64,000 nt of DNA. Source: Firmicutes bacterium UBA1739 (lineage in GTDB: Bacteria; Bacillota; Clostridia; Peptostreptococcales; Anaerovoracaceae). Shown one piece after another: positions 59,579 to 64,000 of the stretch. The position numbers and the translations under genes were made by a program. A model generated the notes under the pieces. That model was not told the DNA's origin, did no database searches, and saw only the letters and a list, made by a program, of their open reading frames with translations. The stretch is taken from NCBI GenBank assembly GCA_002315385.1, contig DCHZ01000032.1, positions 1 through 64,000 on the forward strand. Direction: 5' to 3'. The stretch's first letter is position 1. Each line of letters starts with the position of its first letter.

Positions 59579-60586
59579 CTAATCATTAAACAGCTGCATT
59601 ATTCTTCTTGCTGTGATTCTGGGTTCAATTACCTCTCTGCAAGGTCTGTGAATAATTTCTCTGATTTTATCAAAAGCTCTTTCTTCTTTTTTATATTCCA
59701 TCTGAGCATCGTTTACGCTTATTGCTTTAAATCTGATTCTGGTGCCTTCCCGACTTTGAACAAGCTTAGGGATATCCACGCTGGCCACAGTGGCTATTTT
59801 TGCATATCCTCCTGTGGTCTGTCTGTCGGCGAGCATTATTATCGGTTTCCCGTGAGCCGGAACCTGAATGGCTCCCATAGGTATTCCGTCGGAAATAATA
59901 TCAGATCCTTTTTTATGTTCGATTTCCGGACCGTCCAGTCTGAAACCCATTCTGTCCGATTCGGATGTAATCACAAATTCGCTTTCCAGAAAAGTCTTTA
60001 TGCCTTTTTTGGTAAAATAATCATCCTGAGGTCCGCTGATTACTCTTATTGTTTTTTCACTTTGAGAAAAGTCATCCTCCGGAATGGTTCTGGACAGGAA
60101 GCTCGGTATGTAGAGTTTTTTAGCTCTGAACCATATCTGATCATCTTTTTCGAGCTTTCTTCCGTGGAATCCTCCGATTCCGCATTTTAAATTCGTAGAA
60201 CGGCTGCCCATAACAACAGGAACATCCAGCCTGCTGGAAAATGCAATGTAACCCCATATACCGGTCCTGGCAAATTTTAATTCCAGAATATCTCCTTCGT
60301 TAACATATATTGCCGTATACATCGGAGCAGGCTTGCCGTTAATTGTCGGTTCAAAGTCCCCTCCGGTAATTGCTATTATTGTGTCAAATGTAAATTCAAT
60401 GGTCGGACCCACCAGCATAAATTCTATTACCGCTTCATGCTCGGGATTGTCAACAAGTATGTTTGCTATCCGGGCAGATCTGCTGTCCATTATTCCGGAA
60501 ACAGAAAAACCGTCTTTCTGGAATCCGGTTCGTCCTGTATCCTGAACCGTTGTCATCAATCCGCTTTTGTGAAATAAGACTCCCAT
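59579..60586 (-). CDS. pxpC: 5-oxoprolinase subunit C (KipA-like, carboxyltransferase homologue)
   Basis: The 335 residues match the PxpC/KipA family, which corresponds to the second carboxyltransferase domain (AHS2) of urea carboxylase. Visible blocks are LMTTVQDTGRTGFQKDGFSVSG, DSRSARIANILVDN, KCGIGGFHGRKLE and GAIQVPAHGKPIIMLADRQTTGGY split at residue 280. It follows pxpB after 12 bases. Subunits B and C work as a pair with PxpA. Confidence 0.92.
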   Translation of the reverse strand: MGVLFHKSGLMTTVQDTGRTGFQKDGFSVSGIMDSRSARIANILVDNPEHEAVIEFMLVGPTIEFTFDTIIAITGGDFEPTINGKPAPMYTAIYVNEGDILELKFARTGIWGYIAFSSRLDVPVVMGSRSTNLKCGIGGFHGRKLEKDDQIWFRAKKLYIPSFLSRTIPEDDFSQSEKTIRVISGPQDDYFTKKGIKTFLESEFVITSESDRMGFRLDGPEIEHKKGSDIISDGIPMGAIQVPAHGKPIIMLADRQTTGGYAKIATVASVDIPKLVQSREGTRIRFKAISVNDAQMEYKKEERAFDKIREIIHRPCREVIEPRITARRIMQLFND

Positions 60587-60598
60587 TCTGCCCCCTCC

Positions 60599-61330
60599 TT
60601 ACTCTGAATACTCTGCGATTTCGCATTCATATGTTCCTTCTTCGACTCTTTTTCTGATTGAATCGTATTCTTCTCTGTCAATGGGAACAAACTGAATATA
60701 ATCTCCCGCTTCATATAGAATCGGAACCTCTCTCTGAGGATCATATGTTTTTACAGGTGTTCTGCCCAGAAGTCGCCATCCCGCAGGTGAAGCCATAGGG
60801 TATATTCCGGTGGACTCCCCTCCGATGCCTACAGAGCCTGCTTCAATTTTAAGCCGCGGATTCTTGAGTCGGGGCATTGCAAGTCTTGAATCCATGCCTC
60901 CAAGATAAGCAAATCCCGGTAAGAATCCGAGCATATATATTAAGTATGGTTTTTCCGAATGAAGTAATATTGTTTCCTCCACGCTCAATCCCGCGAATTT
61001 AGCCACATCCTCCAGATCCGGTCCGAATTCTCCGCCATAACAGACCGGAATTCTGAATACCCTTCTTCCTTCATTCTTAACTTCATTAACCTTTTTCAGA
61101 AGCTTTTCCGCATATTGAATTATTTCTCTGTAAGACAGTGTGACAGGCTCGTAGCTGATGAGAACTGACCTGAATGTCGGTATGATATCGGTTATTCCTG
61201 GAATTTTGGTTTCCTTTAAGGTATCAGAAAACGATTTTATTCTGCCGTTTATTTCCGGAGAGATTTCATTTCCGAATTCAACTACGATGGCAGAATCTCC
61301 CGCTGCCAGTATTCTGGGATATTCGGTCAT
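60599..61330 (-). CDS. pxpB: 5-oxoprolinase subunit B (KipI-like, carboxyltransferase homologue)
   Basis: The 243 residues match PxpB/KipI (AHS1), with AAGDSAIVVEFG at the start, VCYGGEFGPDLEDVA, MLGFLPGFAYLGGMD, VGIGGESTGIYPMASPAGWRLLGRTP broken at residue 190 and FVPIDREEYDSIRKR at the end. It is the first gene of the operon. A palindrome and a TTCGACA heptamer lie upstream (61450-61475), so regulation is likely. Confidence 0.92.
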   Translation of the reverse strand: MTEYPRILAAGDSAIVVEFGNEISPEINGRIKSFSDTLKETKIPGITDIIPTFRSVLISYEPVTLSYREIIQYAEKLLKKVNEVKNEGRRVFRIPVCYGGEFGPDLEDVAKFAGLSVEETILLHSEKPYLIYMLGFLPGFAYLGGMDSRLAMPRLKNPRLKIEAGSVGIGGESTGIYPMASPAGWRLLGRTPVKTYDPQREVPILYEAGDYIQFVPIDREEYDSIRKRVEEGTYECEIAEYSE

Positions 61331-61449
61331 ATTTAATTCCTTTCAGTGTTGATTATCAAAACATAATTAACTTATATTTATTAAAATAAAAAAATGTATA
61401 ACACAATTCTCATTATTATGTTATAGTATTATTATCATAGTCGGAATAG

Positions 61450-61465
61450 TGTAAAATGATTTACA
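61450..61465. promoter_or_regulatory. Perfect 16-bp inverted repeat upstream of the pxp operon
   Basis: TGTAAA-ATGA-TTTACA lies about 120 bases upstream of pxpB, in the divergent region. A second inverted repeat, AAAATG-TAAA-CATTTT, is found at 61514-61529. They look like operator sites; no regulator is encoded next to them. Confidence 0.4.
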
Positions 61466-61618
61466 TAATTCGACATACATTATTCTATATCAAATCAGCA
61501 CGAATATCAATTCAAAATGTAAACATTTTCATAAAGTTTTTTTGCTGATATTTTCTGCTTTTCACGGAAATAACCTTCTTCCTCTTTCTCTTTTCGGTGA
61601 ACTGCAGTTAATATATCC

Positions 61619-61656
61619 GGGAGATGTGTATTGTATTTTTACATTCATCATCTCCC
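61619..61656 (+). terminator. Plus-strand terminator upstream of the ComEC-like gene, without a known gene before it
   Basis: GGGAGATG pairs perfectly with CATCTCCC around a 22-base loop and is followed by TTTTTTATT on the plus strand. It lies about 70 bases before the promoter of the next gene, so it ends some transcript that starts inside the 61330-61620 gap. No gene is visible there. Confidence 0.6.
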
Positions 61657-61724
61657 TTTTTTATTAATACTAATAAAGGCTTATGCCGCTGCACCGGCCT
61701 TTCCGTTAAAAGATCTCAGTGTAC

Positions 61725-61753
61725 TTGACAGTAAAATAGTGCGGAAGTATAAT
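61725..61753 (+). promoter_or_regulatory. Consensus promoter of the ComEC-like hydrolase gene
   Basis: A perfect TTGACA and a perfect TATAAT are separated by exactly 17 bases. The start codon at 61810 is about 50 bases past the predicted transcription start. Confidence 0.75.
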
Positions 61754-61809
61754 TACATAGCCGGTTGTTACATTTATTATTCAATTTAATACACATATGG
61801 AGAAATACA

Positions 61810-63090
61810 ATGACGAAAAAATATTTTAGTATCATCACAGGATTTTGTATTATTTTTTTTGCGTTTTTTTTGTTTACTTTCGGATCATTTGCCGAAGAAA
61901 ACTCATTATCGGTATTCATTAACGGCGAAAGTATTGAATTTGATGATGATTTCGGAAGACCTTATATAGATTCCAACGGCAGGACCATGGTGCCGCTGAG
62001 AATCGTAACGGAAAAATGCGGATGTGATGTTAACTGGGACGGTGATTACCGCATCGCTGTCGTTTCCAAAGGAGATACAGTTGTATCGGTACCTGTAGGA
62101 AAATCTGAGATTACTGTGAACGGAACTGTGAAAAAGACGGATACGATGGCAGTAATCAATGATTCAAGGATTTATCTTCCTATACGCTGTGTTCTGGAAG
62201 CTTTCGGTTATTCTCTGGGTTATGACGGCAGCTCCAAAACAGTAAAGATTCTTTCTTTTGACGAATCAACAGGTTCAGTGCCTCTGACGGTTCATTTCAT
62301 AGATGTGGAACAGGGTGACTGCGAATTCATTGATTTCGGTGAATTTGAAGTACTCATTGACGGAGGACAATCTGATTATTCAGACAGGGTCATTTCTTAT
62401 GTAACTCCTTTAATTGACGGAAACCTTGACGTATACATTGCCACCCACCCGGATTATGATCATATAGGCGCAGCCGGGGCAATTATCCGCACATTTAAGA
62501 TAGATACAATTATTCAGAGCGGGTATTCCAAGGATACCCAGGCAGGAAAAAGCTATTCAGAAGCTATTGCCGAAACTGACAGCAGAATAATCGATGATTA
62601 CGATTTTACGATTGATATGGGCGGCGGTGCAGAGCTTCAGATAATAGAAACCGGAGACGATTATGAAGCGGTAAACAATAATTCGGTGGTGGCTCTGCTG
62701 AAATACGGTAATACTAAGGTTTTGTTTACAGGTGATATGCAGACAGATGCCGAAAACGCATCTCTTGAAAGGTTTGAGCCTGTAAATGTACTGAAGGTCG
62801 GACACCACGGTTCAAATACATCTTCCGGAGAAGCCTTCCTGGCAAAAATTTCTCCTCAGTATGCTGTTATCAGCTGTGCAAAAATCAACGGTGCATATCA
62901 TCCCCACAAAAGAACATTGAACCGTCTTATTAATGCCGGTTCCACTGTTTTAGCTACTTTTAAATCAGGAAATCTTATTATGACCGCGAACAGTAAAGAT
63001 TTTTACTGGAACAAGATTGAGCCGCTGACGCTGAATGATGCCGGAATATATCACATCCCACTTCCGGAGCAAAACAGTGATGCACAATAG
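61810..63090 (+). CDS. Exported metallo-beta-lactamase-fold protein with copper-amine-oxidase-type N-terminal domain (ComEC-like hydrolase domain)
   Basis: The 426-residue product has a signal peptide (about 1-29, ending GSFAE) and a PF07833-type domain with RTMVPLRIVTEKCG and RIYLPIRCVLEAFGYSLGYD. The ComEC/Rec2-like metallo-beta-lactamase domain (about 150-415) shows THPDYDHIGAAGA, VLFTGDM and VGHHGSNTSSGE. It therefore acts outside the cell, possibly on nucleic acid or cell-wall-linked substrates; the substrate is inference. The start at 61810 has TGGAG upstream, inside a frame opening at 61765. Confidence 0.85.
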   Translation: MTKKYFSIITGFCIIFFAFFLFTFGSFAEENSLSVFINGESIEFDDDFGRPYIDSNGRTMVPLRIVTEKCGCDVNWDGDYRIAVVSKGDTVVSVPVGKSEITVNGTVKKTDTMAVINDSRIYLPIRCVLEAFGYSLGYDGSSKTVKILSFDESTGSVPLTVHFIDVEQGDCEFIDFGEFEVLIDGGQSDYSDRVISYVTPLIDGNLDVYIATHPDYDHIGAAGAIIRTFKIDTIIQSGYSKDTQAGKSYSEAIAETDSRIIDDYDFTIDMGGGAELQIIETGDDYEAVNNNSVVALLKYGNTKVLFTGDMQTDAENASLERFEPVNVLKVGHHGSNTSSGEAFLAKISPQYAVISCAKINGAYHPHKRTLNRLINAGSTVLATFKSGNLIMTANSKDFYWNKIEPLTLNDAGIYHIPLPEQNSDAQ

Positions 63091-63130
63091 AACATAGCTC
63101 CGCTTATGCCGAACAATATGGAGGAAGATT

Positions 63131-63961
63131 ATGAAAATGATTCACATTACCGGCAGAACCTATACCATCGATCTGGACGGTACGTCTGCGGGAGTATATA
63201 TGCTGAATGACAGAGATGCTGTTTTCATAGATACCGGAGAGGCAGACTCACGTGAACTGATACGCTTTCTGAGAGAATCGGAAATCATCCCAATAGTGAT
63301 CATTAATACACATCTCCACATAGATCATATCGGAAATAATAAAGCTCTCTGTGATGAATACGGCTCTCGTGTATACTGTTCTCCGACTGAAGTCAGAGAC
63401 AGATGTTCCGGATGCAGAGGCTTCGAAAAATATCTTACGCCAAACTGTAAAGAAGGCCCGGAACTGATAGAAGGTGCGGTATTTACGTTTATCTCCACTC
63501 CGGGACATTCTTCCGGTCATCAGGCTGTAGTTACACCGGACAGAGTATGCTGCCTGGGAGATTCAATAATGTCAGTCTCGAAGCTGAAAAAATCACGCAT
63601 TCCGTATGTATATGATTCAGGGAAAGCAATGCAGAGCATGAAAAAGCTGCTTTCAACAGATTATCCTTTTTATCTTGCGGCTCATAATGGTGTCATTGGG
63701 AAAACAGATATTAATAATACAATAACGGCCAACATCGAGAAGGAAGAAAAGCTGCGAACTATTATAAAAAATACAGTGACCGGAGGAATCACATTAGATA
63801 AGCTTGAATACAGGATTATGAAAGCGGCCGGTGTCACTAACCCGGTAACAATGAAACAATTCTGGATGCATGATTCGGTACGGACCAGAATCGATGAAAT
63901 GGTCAAACACGGAAATTTAATGAAAAGAAATAAAAAAGTTTTTCCGGTAAAAAAAAGATAG
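63131..63961 (+). CDS. Cytoplasmic metallo-beta-lactamase-fold hydrolase
   Basis: The 276-residue protein has the zinc motif THLHIDHIG, the second-site block STPGHSSGHQAVV and LAAHNGVIG, typical of the glyoxalase II-like MBL family. A helical C-terminal part follows. No signal peptide is seen. It starts 40 bases after the exported MBL gene with a GGAGGAAG site and probably forms an operon with it. The substrate is unknown. Confidence 0.88.
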   Translation: MKMIHITGRTYTIDLDGTSAGVYMLNDRDAVFIDTGEADSRELIRFLRESEIIPIVIINTHLHIDHIGNNKALCDEYGSRVYCSPTEVRDRCSGCRGFEKYLTPNCKEGPELIEGAVFTFISTPGHSSGHQAVVTPDRVCCLGDSIMSVSKLKKSRIPYVYDSGKAMQSMKKLLSTDYPFYLAAHNGVIGKTDINNTITANIEKEEKLRTIIKNTVTGGITLDKLEYRIMKAAGVTNPVTMKQFWMHDSVRTRIDEMVKHGNLMKRNKKVFPVKKR

Positions 63962-63997
63962 CTCATGGCATGCGGATGCTTATGCATGTTATGAGCT
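63960..63997 (+). terminator. Possible terminator hairpin at the window edge
   Basis: AGCTCAT pairs with ATGAGCT and an inner GCATG/CATGC can also form, immediately after the stop codon. The T run, if any, lies beyond the window end. Confidence 0.45.
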
Positions 63998-64000
63998 GTT

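Noticed and set aside
1..64000. CRISPR arrays, tRNA or rRNA genes, prophage genes, intact insertion sequences
   Set aside because: No regular spacer-repeat arrays, no tRNA cloverleaf or rRNA signatures and no transposase or phage genes were seen by reading both strands.

Overview
The window looks like a chromosomal segment of a low-to-moderate GC, anaerobic member of the Clostridia (Bacillota). The evidence is strong AGGAGG-type ribosome binding sites, near-consensus sigma-A promoters, a conserved plsX-rnc-smc-ftsY-der-plsY-gpsA cell-biology block, SepF with YggS and YggT, a formate-tetrahydrofolate ligase/FchA/FolD one-carbon set, a flavodiiron-rubredoxin oxygen/NO scavenger and group-4-hydrogenase-like genes. 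A decayed N-terminal stub of spoIVA, still behind a sigma-E-like promoter, suggests a lineage that descends from spore formers and is losing or has lost sporulation. I see no tRNA, rRNA, CRISPR array, prophage or intact transposase. No genus is claimed.

Layout. 1-6.95 kb: partial BspA-type surface protein with a 24-codon upstream ORF, Mn-type superoxide dismutase, ung, a zinc-ribbon protein paired with an Ig-like membrane protein, a zincin metallopeptidase and NudC. 7.0-10.5 kb: yhdT-panF (pantothenate uptake) with a P1/S58 peptidase, behind a leader of about 520 nt holding three terminator-like hairpins. 10.5-15 kb: purC, an SLH-anchored PdaA-like deacetylase, and a flavodiiron protein whose promoter contains a perfect inverted repeat. 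15-19.1 kb: an MBOAT/DHHW/SGNH/DUF4358 exopolymer O-acetylation operon. 19.1-23.1 kb: hlyD-like, yggS, sepF, yggT, lspA, rluD. 23.2-31.5 kb: spoIVA remnant and a six-gene membrane complex related to hydrogenase-4/formate hydrogenlyase. Its large subunit has lost all four NiFe-binding cysteines, so it is an Ehr-type (energy-converting-hydrogenase-related) complex and not a hydrogenase. A 42-codon membrane microprotein ORF lies upstream.

31.5-42.4 kb: an HD-hydrolase/phosphotransferase fusion followed (upstream in transcription order) by gpsA, plsY, der, ftsY, smc, rnc, plsX. 42.6-49.1 kb: a DUF1015 protein and the fhs-fchA-folD-formate channel-LacI regulator operon; the FolD lacks the catalytic lysine and active-site glutamine, with FchA encoded beside it. 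49.3-53.4 kb: moxR-VWA, then nrdR-pgeF-cmk. 53.7-54.9 kb: an orphan acyl carrier protein, a TauE/SafE permease and a REP-like palindromic repeat. 54.9-61.3 kb: a 5-oxoprolinase-type operon (pxpB-pxpC-accB-accC-ycsI-pxpA-permease) that includes biotin carboxylase and biotin carrier subunits and an NRAMP-fold permease lacking the metal-binding motif. 61.8-64 kb: two metallo-beta-lactamase-fold proteins.

The most unusual elements are the cysteine-less Ehr complex, the biotin-linked oxoprolinase operon with its altered NRAMP-fold permease, the lysine-less FolD next to FchA, the HD-kinase fusion, the layered panF leader, and the spoIVA stub with its retained promoter.
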